From positions 58,297,585 to 58,361,584 of the forward strand of contig NC_060251.1 of NCBI RefSeq assembly GCF_921293095.1: a DNA stretch of 64,000 nt. The letters run 5' to 3'. Of this stretch, positions 1-12,800 are shown one piece after another (within the stretch, counting starts at the first letter, position 1; every line of letters starts with the position of its first letter). Under the pieces are notes generated by a model that ran no database searches, was not told where the DNA came from, and was given only the letters and a program-made list of their open reading frames with translations. This DNA comes from Ischnura elegans. Taxonomy: Eukaryota; Arthropoda; Insecta; Odonata; Coenagrionidae. Position numbers and translations under genes: made by a program.

Positions 1-1751
1 TATCCAGGATTTTCTACACTTGTCATACAATTTTAAAATTCTTTTTACTTCAATAAAATGTCTGTAATGAATATTCATCTTCACTGGCCATAGGAAGGTG
101 GTAAGGTGCAGTTAAATACTAACCATAATGCCTGGTTGCACGGTACATTAACCCCTACGAGTTAATGTCAAAATGCATGAACAATTTTGGTGGACCAGAA
201 TGGAAGATTCTCAACCAATTCAGAACATATTCCTGGTAATTTCAATCTTTCTTGAATGAATGTAATTGTATGTAAATTTTATATTGACTTTAGCCCTGCA
301 GATGTCTGTATTGCCAATGGTGAAATAAATTTATTATTATTATTCTATTTTCTGTACATGCATTTGCACAAGTTGGGTTTTTATGTGGCACATTTTTGGG
401 TTCATTCTCACATTCAGAAATTTAGACATTAACTCATACATGTTAATGTAACATATGACCATGCCTTACAACAAATTAAGTAAAATCAGTACATAAAAAT
501 CAAATTTAACAGGTTTGGAGCACCATATAAATGTCAAGTTAGAAATGGGATGCTCAAATATCAAAGACATAACCATGTATGCACGACAGAAAGATGAAAA
601 ATTGTTTGATTTTTATGGCAGTATGACTTATCAAGCCTTTTCGTCATTTACCCTGACTTTTAAGACACACTGATATTTGCTGGCCTTCCAGGAAAAAAGT
701 GGCTACCCTGTTACATACAACAAACTTGAGAGGCACACAACACAGGTAGGCATTCCCAAAACTTGAGGGTGGTATGCCTTTCCGCAATTCCTGAACTAGT
801 AAACAAATACTCCAATATTATAAATTTGTTTCCAATGTTTATGAATACTAAATCAAAGAAAATACTCATTTTTAGAGTATGGCCAGATCATTGGAGATAT
901 TCACACAATTCAACCAAAAAAAAAATGGTATTCACGTGCATATGGTAAACTCTGTTCTAACAGCTATAACACCAACAGATTCTAAAATTTACTAAGATTC
1001 CCTTGAATTAGATACAGATATGATGAATTTGCTAAATATATTCACTGATGACCAGAATCTCCCTTCCCTGGTTCAGATTGAGGTGTAACCTACCAGTGGG
1101 CCATGAGTGTACTTCATTTTGTGCGGTGTAAACCACTATGTAGTAGGTTAACTAACCACTGCTCGGTGGTGGCTCCACAATGGGAGCAGGTAGAGCGAAA
1201 GTGGAAGAAAACAGAGCAGCCATGATTCCAGCCCACTGCACTTAGGGGATTACTCTGGCATTGTGATCTTTATGAAATGACTCCAGAGCAACAGCATTCA
1301 CATAGAGGTACAGTAATTCAACATCAACGGTATGGCATAGAGTCAACAGCTAGTGTGTCGCCAACAGTGATGAGGCAAAAATAATGGCCAATATTTCCGT
1401 ATGGTGTGCCGCGCAATTTGTCCAAAATAAAAAAACAGAACAGAACAGGAGCTGGGACTATGCACAACTCGGGCTATGAAGAAAAGATTGTAATCTCAAA
1501 GAGGAGGACTGAAATCCACAGATAAAGCGAGTGGAATCAGCTCAAACATTAAACATATCTACATATACTTTCAGCGCAATTATAAGTAACCGTGACAAAA
1601 TCTGAAGTCATTGTGACAAAAAGTTAAAGTTCATTAAGGTAACTTTCCAAAATAGGGAGATTTTCTAATTAAATGGTGCAAAGAAGCACGAAGTTCAAAG
1701 ATGCCATTCGATGGTTCCATCACCAAAAAGCTTTACCAGTAAAATTTAGCT
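1..1751. other. PAK intron, left part: no gene
   Basis: AT-rich DNA without a credible coding exon. It should be intronic, since the first two coding exons of the PAK gene on the minus strand lie to the right and the remaining exons must lie beyond the left edge. Around 290-345 a stretch ending in AATAAA and a short TTA repeat looks like the 3' tail of an old LINE on the plus strand. Nothing else can be named. Confidence 0.45.
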
Positions 1752-2537
1752 GTGAGAATGAGCATTTACATCACGTCAATGAAATCTATTTTTGAAAACA
1801 TTTTTTTAAGGTTTGGTGGGAAACTGGGAGGTAATTTTTTTAAACTACTTTTTATCTATCAATGTGCTGCTCATCCCGTCGATACAAGTTACCTAACGAA
1901 CACTCGGGTCGCACCCTTCAGCCTCTTCAACAAGGCATTATATGCTGTTTCAAACAAAATTATAGAAGATGAAGAACTTGTGCAAAAGAGGCTGGCAAAT
2001 CTTCAAGCAGCTGAGTGGAGGATAGATGTTATGCATTCCATGCACTTTCTCAAATATGCATGGGATTCCGTGAGAAAAGAAACTATCACCAGTTGCTTTA
2101 TAGCTGTTGGATTTCCTCATACAGAGTCTGAAACAGTGAATCATACAACAGAAGAAGCAGAGCAGACTCCATCTCAACTTGAATAGTGGCGTCAGATTGC
2201 TGGAGAGATGAATTTCTATAAATAAAGCAAGTGCAATGATAATTTTACTGCTTGCCAAACCATGTCAATTGATGAACTTCAAAAACAGGAGTTGGTGGAA
2301 AATAAAATGGAAATGATGGGAATGATGCTGAACAAGGAGCAGAGTCTGATCCATTACCCACTTCAGCTAAAGTGGTTGAGGATATGGAGTATGTATGCCA
2401 TTACTTGACAAGTGCAGTGGGAGCAGATGATGCATTGGATCTCCACAAGAAGCTTGATGCAAAAAAACTTGGTTTTAGCAAAGGAAATAGAAAGCAGAAT
2501 ACATTGGATAAATTTTCTTGTGAATTTAAACGGTAGA
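1752..2537 (+). pseudogene. pogo/Tigger-type DDE transposase, C-terminal half, dead
   Basis: Pieces of a Tigger transposable-element-derived transposase are readable in changing frames. A first open stretch (1752-2186) contains FIYQCAAHPVD, which corresponds to the D-N-C-x-A-H-P catalytic strand of the pogo DDE domain, then DVMHSMHFLKYAWDSV, the helix after the last acidic residue. After a stop, further pieces read MSIDELQKQELVENK and TSAVGADDALDLHKKLDAK, typical of the acidic C-terminal tail that ends in a TLDKF motif (near 2503). At least two stops or frame changes and loss of the N-terminal DNA-binding half make it non-functional. The family is known to use TA target sites. Miniature elements with pogo-like ends occur elsewhere in the window (7.7, 45.1 and 59.9 kb). 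Confidence 0.65.
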
Positions 2538-5500
2538 AAATAAAAACCTGCTTGTAATAACCTTTAACTGTGTTATTAATCAATATAAAAATCAAAATGG
2601 TTTTATACCAGGTGTGTACAGCTGTTGCCAGAATTTGAGATAAATATTTTACAAAGTTTTTAACAAACCAATGAAATATTGAGGGTTATCTTTATATGTA
2701 TTCTCCGAGTAAGATGTAAAAAAGAAGAAGAATAGACTAAGCTTGACTTTTTATATATATTCAGTAAAAATCTGTGAACCACGCTGTTTTTATGTAATTG
2801 TCTTAGAGAAATCTATGAAAATTGTAATTTCCATCCATGTGGTATTGTTTTGGCAGTGTATAACTCATTTTCTTAATTTTAAACATGAAAAGAGTCAAGA
2901 AAAGGTATGCTATGATAACTTTCAAAAGTAATTGTAATTATGACGACAATTCCACAGACTTCAATTATCACAGTTGCAATTATTTGCTTCCCTGGTTACC
3001 ACATTTTCCTGGGAAGTACATTCATTTTCTGTGATCCCTTCAAAAAGATAGTAACCAAGTTCTACTCTACGTAATTTCATTTCACAAGTTTTTATGTAAT
3101 TAATCAGACATTGAATTTTTCATAAGATCTTTTTGTGGTTCACATTTCATTACTTTTGATCCGTATTATGAGTCAATAACAGGTTTTCTCATGTACATAA
3201 TATATTCGTTTAATACCACTATTTTTCAGGATATATATCTAGAGTTAAGTGGGGAGGATACCTGTATATTATGGGCATCGCCCCTGGGTATTGCCATACA
3301 GTGTGAAAATATCAAAGAGGACACAAGATGCTTGCCGTTGGATACATATTTTTGAAGGACACATTACATTTTCTTAAAGTAATATTTTACAATGCAATTT
3401 TCTAGTATATGGCAGTGAATTATAACAATATGTCCTGGGTAGTGTGAAGGCTTAGTATCGGTTAGATTGAGGCTAGTCGCAGATCTAGAGAGAATAGGGG
3501 GGGGAGATTATCTCCCACCCCCCTTTGTCCCTAACCAGGATCCGGCACTTATAGTAGCCTTAGCAAGTTTCATACATTTTCTTTTTTAACAAGTTTCATT
3601 CCTAAAATTAGAGTCTTTAGCACATAAATTAGATTCAAGAACTATTTCACATGCTTATGACCATTTAATGACATAATTTGTCATTGCAATCCCATTTTAT
3701 GGTAACTAACTAAACATCTTATTGGCTGTCTCCATCGTTGCCAAGAGTTATAGTAATGGAAATAAGAATGGATTATCACCTTGAGTATACTGGAATTTAT
3801 TCCATACCAGTTTTGTTCCCCACAGAAAAATATTCATATTACGATTGAGAACTAAGGGTGCTACCTTTTTTCCTGCAACTAGGTAATTACTGATGCTTGA
3901 AAAGTAATTTACACGGCATCATTTATTTTTTCCAATTAACTTCTATTGGTTTCATAACAAATTACTGTTAAGAGCTAAAATTATTTTTTTAAAATGATAT
4001 GAAGGATTTACCTTTGATGATTTCAACCCTATGGCACACAACACTCTTTATGTTTCTCTTTAGAATTCTGCCTTCAGAGTATGTGAGGAGAAGGTAAATA
4101 AGGGTAAAGACGAGTATTTCTATAGAAATATGATATACCTAGGTAGATATGGATTTGGGTAGGATAGCAGTGTTACTTGGGCACAGGTACAATGGATCTA
4201 TTGGTCCATTGTGCCAATATTGAAATACAGCAATTTACCGCAAATGCTTTAATTTGTAGGGCACTAACATTATGAATTTAAACAGGGACATTTGCATACT
4301 TATGTGGAGATTAAGTTGTGCTCACAATACAGCATGAAAAAATCATTCCCCCAGATATTTTACACAAATAATTATACGTAATATCTAATCAAAGTGGTAA
4401 TACCAGCCATAATTGATATAAAAAGTCATCAATGATAACAATAAAAAAAACTTTTGAGTCGGAAGTCAATCAAATGCAAGCCAACATAAAACTGAAAATC
4501 AATGTATGCATCACATAAAAAGTGCAGAAATATAAAAAACGATACCAATATGCTAAAGCTAATTCTACAGATTTCCTGGATGGAAATTCACAGTATTAGA
4601 AATCAGAAATAAACAGTTAAAAGGAGAGGGAAACAGAAGTAAACCCAAAAAAATGAACATTATATACGAGATACAAACTATTCCATTTACAGAATTAAGA
4701 GAATGAGATGATGACTGATAATTTAGGCTATGACATTATTACATAGGAACAAAAATAATCTTCACAGTAGTCACCTTTAAAGTTAACGTCCTTACTTAAT
4801 ATGGTCTGCGTTGAAGGATAAATAAAACTGATAGTGTATACAAGATTTCTCTATCACCCAAGATCTGAGAAGCTTAAGGGTAAAACTATAAAAAAAAGAT
4901 GGCAGAAGTGTAGGACAAATGAAGAGAGCATCATGAGATTCCTAAGAAATGATGAGAGGTATACACTGCCAAAGTAGAGGATCCAGATACACCAATATAT
5001 GAAGTAATCAAGATCAAAATTTAGGAACCAATGGAAATTAACTGAAGACACGAGTATTTCGTAGATCAATGAAAAAAGACAATTTCGGTAATATAGCTTA
5101 AATACGAGGCGGTAACTAAATATTTTCATTAGCTGTATGACTTTAATATCCATGATGACAGCATTTAAACTAAAACACTGGTACTGCACAAATATTTCAA
5201 TACTCAGACCTTCATGCACAATTAAACAATGAAAACATGTCATAATATGTCATCACATCCAATTTTAAGGGAAAATAGTAGAGACGAATAGTATATTTAA
5301 ATAATAATATCATAATAATGAAATTTTGACAAAAATTATGTAAAATAACATACAAAAACATCAAAACAAAACAAAGATGTAAACCGAAATTCCTCTGAAA
5401 TCTTCACAAACATTAACTCTAAATGTGTGCCAATCACAAGAGGAAGGAACTAAAGGCTAATCCCAACAGAAAGAACGATCAAGACATCTTTCAAATAAAA

Positions 5501-6813
5501 ATCACATAAGGTGCTACAAAATAAAAATCATAATAGGGAGTAAAGGATAAGAATTTTATTCACAAAACGAATAAAAAATATCAAGCAAAAATACATATAG
5601 TTAAGTAAACTAATATCTCATCAGCAAGCAAAACATGAATAAAGTCGTTAACAAATTACTTACTTTTAACGGCAGCTTGAAACAAAAGAAATTGGAATAT
5701 TTAAGGGAGTGAGGTAAGAAAAGTGCTAAAAATATGTAATGACAACAATGACAGCATGAAAATGAAACTAAATTATTTTTCCACAAAAGCAATAATATAA
5801 GGATGCCAAAAAACAAAATGGTAAAATTAAACTTTTTCGTAACAGCAAATGAACTTACTGAGAACAACCACAATGCAATGATACGAAATAAATGTCAATG
5901 ATCAACACTTTATCATTTTTATAACTCATAAAATCAGCTATTTAATGCCACCTAAGCACAGAGAATAATCACATTTTAATAAGTAAAAACAATTATCTCC
6001 CAAGGAAAAAAAGTGTACCTAAATTCAAAGGCAAATACAAAAGAAAAACACCAGGATATCATCTCTATAGAGCATTCCCAAAGAACCAAATATCTCGCCC
6101 GTACATTACAACTAAAACAAAGGTAAAATTAATAACTTAGTTTCTGAGAGTAATGGGTAGCATTAAACAATTTGATTATTGCTATCATGTAGGATATATA
6201 TTTTAAAACTCCACCAACAAGTAATCAAAAATATCACAAAAAAACTCCAATGCACTCTTGCTACACAATTTAAAAATACTCTACATTACAAAAATTACTT
6301 CATCATTAACTATACATTTTTGACTTATTTAGTGATGGACAAAAATTAAGAATTAGACATAACCTGACAAATCACAAAGTTCACGGTTAAAAAATAATCC
6401 ATGCACTACTCTCAGCAGTGGGGAATATTACGTAATTCACATTCATGACCTATCTCAAATTTTCAGTAAAAAATTAAAATTCTATAGATGCCCTACATGG
6501 AACATTCAATATATGACGTATTAAAACCTCTCAGAATGAAATTTCACCTCATAAAAGCTTCAATTTTTCAACTCAGCCTTTCTCTGTTCCATCATTAAAA
6601 AAAAAACCTAGAAACAGAGGATATACATCAAGAACAGCTTTTCAAAGAAAAATCCAACACGCTTAAGCCACTCTAACAAAAATATTCCATTTTTCTGTAA
6701 ATAGAGGTTCATTCATTAACAAATTCACGAAAAAAAAGGTCAAAAAGACAAGAATATATTGGGCCCATGTGATAATTATAAACGTAGAGCCTGCAGCATC
6801 TTTTGGAACTCAC
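2538..6813. other. PAK intron, right part: no gene
   Basis: About 4.3 kb of AT-rich sequence with no exon that continues the PAK reading frame; the rest of the CRIB region and the kinase domain were looked for on the minus strand and not seen. A G-run/C-run segment at 3490-3545 containing AACCAGGATCCGGCAC resembles a hAT element end. A short hairpin lies at about 4165-4205 (ACAATGGA pairing with TCCATTGT). Open frames here have no recognisable composition. Confidence 0.5.
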
Positions 6814-8330
6814 CGTGAACTCCCCGGTGGTTGAATCGAATCCCACATGGACTGTGTGCTCGAAGTTGGTGGGATAGGAGATGTTGGGCTTGTTCCCCTC
6901 CTGCCCCTCCCGCCCACCCCCTGTCCCTCCACCCATCCCGCCACCTCCACTGCCCCCACCCTGTCCCACCCTCTTCATTACCATCTTGCTCTTAAGGCCA
7001 GGCCTCTTCTTCCTCTCCTCTCCCTCGGGTTCTTTGGGCAGTGGCCTCATATCCACCGGGACTCCCACCAATGGAACTTCCCCCCTAAAAGAGAAATACA
7101 CTCTTATTTATAAAAGTCCATACAATTTCACTTCATAAAAGATTTACACACAAGGTAGATACAGAATCCAAATTCATTCAAGAAAATTTAAGTTGAATAT
7201 TTAAGGTTGAAACCAGCCCTGGGGAACAGGAGATTTCATCGCACTCCAACATATTTACGCCATGACTAGTCAAGGTCAAACTGGAAAGGAAGGGAATAGT
7301 AGAAGTGAAGGCAGCAGGTGAAGTGAAAGTCGTGATAGCATGAGTCATAGCCAGGCACACGTCTATATAGACAATTTGCCAATGTCCTCGTTTCCTATAA
7401 CCGCTGCTGCGCTATTGATCGCGCACCCTTTGCCTTCACAGGAGTTCCGTGTTCCTGTCTTCGTCGTCTTCCTGTCGTGAAAACCACTTTTCTGAACCAG
7501 TGATCTCACAGTCACGGGCAGAGGTTTATGGAAACCAGGTATTACATCGAGCAATAGGAATGCGAGGACAATCACATCATTGCTGCTAAAGAGGTCGCAG
7601 TCGGGAAAAGAAAGCTATTAATGATTCCGGAAAGTAATCTAAAATTTCAGACAACATGGGCATATAGATTGTTTGAATTGCGTAAATTATGAAAATTACA
7701 AGCAATTTAAGTGCAAGTTTGGATTAATTCTGTTTTCTGATTATTTGTGCCGCATATCCCAATCATTAGCCCAGATAATCCGGAGTTTGCTGTACTTATC
7801 CTCACTTGCCTCAACGGATAAATTGTATGAATGTCATCTTTCAAGCTATCTATTAAGACCTGAGATATCTCAATAAAAACTCATCCTAAAGCAATAAACT
7901 ACAACATAAGTAAAGCTCTGATCCTTCATAGAAATAAATTTACCCATTTTTCATACTTATACTTCCTCTTATTCACTCTATCAGCAGAATAATTTAGTGG
8001 TTTGAGCTGTCTTCTTTACGTAATAAAATGAACAGCTGGTTTAAGTCAAGAAACTGCAGAAGTAGAATAAAGGCATACTTAAACAGTAGAGAGGAGCAAG
8101 TTGATAATGAAAATTAATTCATTATTTCTAGGCATATTGGAGTCACTAAACAAAATGCAGCCACACAATAACAAGTACTTACCGGTTGCTGGTAAGGCGC
8201 ACCGGGGGTGCTGGGGGCTTGTCTTCATCATCAGACATGGCCACAGCTGGCCGCCCCACTGGCTGACGTGTCCACGCCACTTCCCTGTCAACTCCTCCAA
8301 AAAATCCACCAATGTGTCAGCAACCAGTAC
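6814..8330 (-). CDS. p21-activated kinase (PAK), first two coding exons
   Basis: Partial gene for a Ser/Thr kinase effector of Rac/Cdc42. The first coding exon is 8183-8330 (minus); the ATG at 8238 opens with [18 protein letters not shown], and the PxxP motif is the Nck SH3-binding site known in PAKs. Its donor GTAAGT leaves two bases that join the next exon in frame. The second exon, 6814-7084, reads [19 protein letters not shown], then a basic segment, a long glycine-rich run, and [17 protein letters not shown], the start of the CRIB/p21-binding domain; it ends at GEFT with donor GTGAGT. The rest of the autoinhibitory region and the kinase domain are not in the window and must lie to the left across an intron longer than 6.8 kb. 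The 5' end of exon 8183-8330 is a splice acceptor, so an upstream noncoding exon exists but was not found. The glycine-rich insert before the CRIB is unusual compared with fly or human PAK. Confidence 0.9.
7378..7574. repeat. Short terminal-inverted-repeat element in PAK intron
   Basis: The ends CAATGTCCTCGTTTCCTAT and ATAGGAATGCGAGGACAAT are inverted repeats with a few mismatches, spaced about 197 bp. The interior is less AT-rich than the surroundings and has no gene. This suggests a miniature inverted-repeat element (MITE) of unknown family inside the intron between the two PAK coding exons. No clear target duplication is seen. Confidence 0.4.
7680..7810 (-). repeat. pogo-like miniature element end
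   Basis: On the minus strand this reads TACAGCAAACTCCGGATTAT, followed by CTGGGCTAATGATTGGGAT and GGCACAAATAATC. Essentially the same sequence is present on the plus strand at 45087-45180. The 'tacag...actcc(c)gattat' start is the style of pogo/Tigger inverted repeats. It lies within the PAK intron. Confidence 0.45.
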
Positions 8331-9490
8331 CTGATGGAAGATGAGAACTTTAACTTTTAACAGAACATATTCATTGGGACAACATAGGACCAACAATGCC
8401 ATTCACCTAGCAATTGAATGCTAGGAAAATGAAAAGTGCATTCATTTATCACATAAGCCCATAACAATAAATGCAGACGGAGGGCACCGAGTCAGAAAGA
8501 GTGATTATAACACTGTTCCATTAACGGTGTGTTATGTTTACCCAGTGGCATAACTATGAGGGGATAGATCCCCCCCAAAGCCTCAGAGAAATAAAAAAAA
8601 TTATTTAAAGATATTGTCAAGTTATGACATGTAATAACTGCATCTGCTTGAAGTTAATCTTTCGGGCCAATATTGCATAAAAATGTATTTCCAGACATGA
8701 AATGTTTCCAAAATTTTGCGGTTTACCCCTTCCCCTGTCGCCACCCCTGACCATCCCATCTTCCCCCAAAGCATATTCCAAATTACTCCTCCAACTCCAA
8801 ATTCCTGGTTTAACCTCCAACTTTCGGTTCTCAACTTGTACACTTTGGAAAAGGCTGTATAATTGGTCTACAAAAAATCATATTTTACATTTCTGGTGAC
8901 GCTGACCCCTACCTGAGGGGACCGCGAACCCCCTCTGATGCATTGATAAAAACCTATACCGCAGCGATGAGCAGCATGGTTTCCTCACGTGTGTTCATGC
9001 GTCCGGTTATTTCTGCTGGTTGTTTAGATATAACCCACATAACCAAAAAATAACCGAGTACTCATTCCATTTCAACTTGAGACCCATTGAAAAAAACCTT
9101 TCCACAGCGATAGGTTTCCCCTGCGAGTACTCACTCATCCAGTTATTTCTCTTCCGCCTGCCATCGGTTATGCCAATGAGTACTCGTCGCTTAGGTTATA
9201 ACCGACCAAAAGGTTTTTTCAGCGTTGTCATAAAAAAAGGCTTTAATGTGCTCTGTGGCCGGTAGAGGCGCAGGAAAACCTCAGGGCCGTGTGGCAGCGG
9301 CAAATAGTGCTGGTAGTTCCAACGGTTACCGAGAGAGTGCCGGAATCAGGAGTCAGGTTATTTTTTGGTTATGCCAAAAAAAAACCTATTACTCAGGTTA
9401 ACCAGTGTATAAAAATAACCAGTTTTTAATCGGTTAACCTAATAAAAAAACCAGTTATATATAAAACCAGTAATTTTTGCCCATCCCTAG
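8331..9490. other. Repeat-derived stretch upstream of PAK exon
   Basis: No gene. At 8540 the sequence CAGTGGCATAACTATGAGGGG followed by a C-run and 'cctcagagaaat' matches the start of the hAT-type family seen at 20.8 and 22.2 kb, so a partial copy is likely. From about 8960 to 9490 there are many GGTTAT/ATAACC and GAGTACTC words, and the right end CCCATCCCTAGTC, read on the minus strand as a TAGGGATGGGC terminus, is typical of another hAT-type miniature element. Confidence 0.4.
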
Positions 9491-9492
9491 TC

Positions 9493-9785
9493 AGGAGTTT
9501 TACATTATCTGAGATTACCAATGCATTCATGAGGCGGAGAGCTCATAGCCTCACACCAAGGTGGCCTAACACGGCAGCAGCCGGAACCAGAATGACGTCA
9601 CACGGGCTTTTTCCAGCATTCATACTTAGCCGTCACGTTTTCGCGTGTTTGAAAATTTTCACTTTTCATTTAATCACGAAAAATAGCTATCATAATTTAA
9701 AAATCTAAAAGCGTGAAAGTCGTACTCCAGGAGTAGTAATCTTTCAATTTCAGCAATAAAAAAATAATAGGAAACCACCCTATTG
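9493..9785 (-). repeat. Family A element, internally deleted copy
   Basis: Minus-strand copy of the roughly 670 bp family found full length at 23513, 24549 and 29926. It begins (minus strand) at AATAGGGTGGTTTCCTATT and keeps the conserved CTCCTGGAGTACG and GCGTGAAAATCTAAAAG-type segments. It lacks the middle: sequence jumps from the first GAGCTC to the part following the second GAGCTC of the full-length copies. The 3' half after AAAACTCCT is also absent. Confidence 0.8.
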
Positions 9786-9800
9786 ATGATGTACTAATAT

Positions 9801-11480
9801 CCCAGTCAGCACAAAAGATAATTTAGACTGAAATTATTTTGGTAATTTGGGACAAATTTACCCTAGTAACCTTTACCCTTTCTTTACCACATGATTACTC
9901 GTGCTCAGAATTGCCAAAAGTGAAGAACAACAAATATACATTGAGGCGTTTACTTAATTATATGAAGCTGAGAAAAGTTTAAAGTAGAAAAATAAAGTTC
10001 AATATATCCACAGTGACACTGCAGAGATATTTTTGCAATTATTTTTGATGTCATTTCGCAAATACTTTCACAGTATATACACGCTATCGATGAAAGGCTG
10101 TGGCCATTAACAAAAATTCAAGTACTTAAAAATTACCCGATTATTTTTGTGAATACATAGAGAAGCGTTTAATTTTAATCGGAAAATTATTTCCGCTAAA
10201 ATCATCACACGAAATATCAAATTCACATCATGATGGTTGGCTATATTGGATCCTCAACTGCGATTTGCAAATAGTGGACCGTAACGTTGGCTACGAGAGG
10301 ACACAAACAATGAAGGGGGAAAATGAATGCGACTGCAAGTGCCAAATTAATGTGCCTGGCAATTATAATTTCTAACTATTACAATAGCTTGAAGTAAACT
10401 AAGTTACTTGATATAATGCTGAAAATAGTAAAATTTAATTCAGTGGAAAATTTAACCAGAGAGTAGCATCACTTTTTGTTGTGACGCCATAGTGGGACAA
10501 TACTTTTTAATAACCTTTATAACTGTAATTTGGTTCCCTCAACCTCTGCTAAAGTATAGCGCTCTTTATTTGCAGTGATTTCATTGAAAAATTCAGGTGA
10601 AAAAAGTTTGGGAAAGCAGTCTTTAGGATTATCGTTTGGGCAAATTTGTCTCCTCGTAATCATGCCCTGAGGAGTTCGGTGTGGAAGCTGTTGTCACCGA
10701 GAGCTCAAAGGAAGAAAATTAGTTCAGACTTTAACATTCTTTCTATTTTAAAAGAAATCAAATTGGCAATTCCTCTTAAAACATAACTGTAATTTATTTT
10801 GGTCATTTCTCTTTCATCGAGTACGTGTATACGTACTCATGAATGTAGGTTTTATTTTTGTTATTATTTCTCTTTCACCAATTGGTTACTTCCTAATACA
10901 AATGTCATATATGTATATTTAGAAATTTTTCGTCATTCAATAAACAGTTATTCTTCAATATCAATGTCGACTTCATTCATTTATCGTGTATATGAAGTAT
11001 ACTTCTCTACCTTTCCCCCCCCCCTTTTTGGTAAACCCGCCCCCCCCCTTTTTGGTATATAACCCACAGCGACGCTACTTGTACTGCTAGTCCTATGAAT
11101 ATGATACAGTGTATCGAAACTAGTCAGGAAAATAAAGTTCCAAATTGTAGAAACAGCAAAGTTTTTCATTCACAAATCAGTGTATATGAACGCCTATAAC
11201 GCATTATAAATAAGTACTGTTAGTTCACAATAGCACCGATAGAGGGGGTGGCGTCATGTTTCTCATTAAGCTCCACAGATTGCTCTGATATCGCATTGTG
11301 AAGTTTTACTCGGAGATAGGTACAATTTTTACCCATGTTTTACCACCCAATTACCCAAATTTTACCACTTCGATTAACAGATATTTTACCCATTAATATG
11401 CAGGTTACCCATCTTTTACCAAAATTTTACCCGTGTAAAATAAGGGTAATAATGGGGTAATGTATCTTGTGCTGACTGGG
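9801..11480. mobile_element. 1.7 kb DNA element with CCCAGTCAGCACAA inverted ends
   Basis: The left end reads CCCAGTCAGCACAAAAGATA and the right end, reverse-complemented, CCCAGTCAGCACAAGATACA. Both termini continue into subterminal clusters of TTTACCC/GGGTAAA words, which are dense at 9860-9895 and 11325-11460. The interior has no transposase-like frame, so it is probably non-autonomous. A small tandem of the word CCCCCCCTTTTTGGTA occurs at 11015-11057. Flanks give no convincing target duplication beyond a possible AT, so the superfamily is undecided. Confidence 0.7.
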
Positions 11481-12089
11481 ATCCTTGTCAACCATTTGGC
11501 CTAAAACGACCACACACAGATCCAAGGTCACTGAACAGATGATATTTATTCAAAGTTAATCATGAATTTGGGACAAATGGAGTACTATTTTATATTTATC
11601 CAACCAGACTCACTATTGTGGCATAATACTACTGCTTGGTGGATATATAGACATTTCCTAATCATTTCTTTAATTCCGAGACTCTCATAGAATCAATTAA
11701 GAGTAGTCTAACATAGAAGAATCATAATTCTGATAGAGAAGAATTGTGTTTATCATAGTTATGGCGTTGGAAGGGAAGAGTGGAGAAGGACTAATCAATT
11801 GCAAATGGATGTGAAAATGAGTTACGATGGGTTTTGAGGAGTGATTTTACGGTTATGTTAGTTCAAGTCTTTAGGGCTACGTCTCCCAGTGAATTTTCGG
11901 GTGGCCCCAATGTTTCCTAACCAATGCTGGTCAATTTTTCAAGGGAATCTTATAACACAGATTATGTCATACTCATTTTGAAAACCAAGTACAAAAACAA
12001 ACATTGAAACAATACACTGTAAGCTTAAATTTTCAAAAAGAAAAACTTGTTAACTTCTGCCCATGTGGTAACTATTGGCATCATCAATA
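11481..12089. other. Intergenic, nothing recognised
   Basis: About 600 bp of ordinary AT-rich sequence with no exon, repeat or RNA gene that can be supported. Confidence 0.4.
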
Positions 12090-12800
12090 TCAAAACAATC
12101 TATTATCAACCAGTTGTAGGGATAGTAAATGAACCACTACAAACCCATTTGTGAGGCTATCATTTGCCATTCCGCCAGTTAATGGAAACTTTTTCTTGAT
12201 GTTTCCACCTTTGTTCTCAGCCCATCCTTTCAATAGTCTCTCCTTGCTCTTAAAAAGTTTCCAAACTTCTCTGCAATTGCACAAACACTTCACTTTACTC
12301 TGTCACACACATTAACACTGTAACCTTTCTCCCATAAACGCAGCCTATGCCTTTCTCCAGCAATTGTTTACTGTAATGAGTAATTTTTTTAAGGATGATG
12401 TCATAATAGTTTCCCATTCCTGAGCCATCACCTATCACCTCATGAAATTCATATGAGACACCGAGGCTATATTGAAGGAAAGCTGAGTAACCTAGAAGGC
12501 CACTTTCACACACATCCCTGTTATTCCCATGCAAATTCCAAATTTTGAACTACATTGCACATAGGTTCCCGGACTTTGTAAGAGCCAACACTCATGACCT
12601 TCTTCCTTTCCTCCTTCAATTTTGGAATATGGCTGAATACCAACATTGTTCTCAATTTTTCAACTCTGATGTTCAGCATACTTCCACAGTTATGTTCACT
12701 CGTATTTGTATTTCTGCCTATCCAAGAGCTGGTGAGTGTATATCTCTCTTTGTAAAAAAAACCAAACACTGGTGGGTCCTTAGTATCCAGGTACCAAGCT
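12090..12800 (-). pseudogene. Decayed MULE-like transposase fragment
   Basis: Two overlapping minus-strand stretches read as decayed protein. The segment 12534-12295 includes LGVSYEFHEVIGDGSG and VYGRKVTVLMCVTE. These match the pattern of the insect Mutator-like transposase domain, where an 'LRY..yiGDGDS' strand is followed some 20 residues later by 'YG..V.kiEC.NH'. The next frame (12293-12090) continues with basic sequence KLFKSKERLLKGWAENKGG, comparable to the 'LKGKGGLT' part of that domain. Stops and frame shifts break it. The identification is from pattern memory only. Confidence 0.4.

Noticed and set aside
6847-7138. Plus-strand proline-rich open frames
   Set aside because: They are the complement of the PAK exon's glycine-rich stretch; the minus strand has the start, CRIB motif and splice sites.
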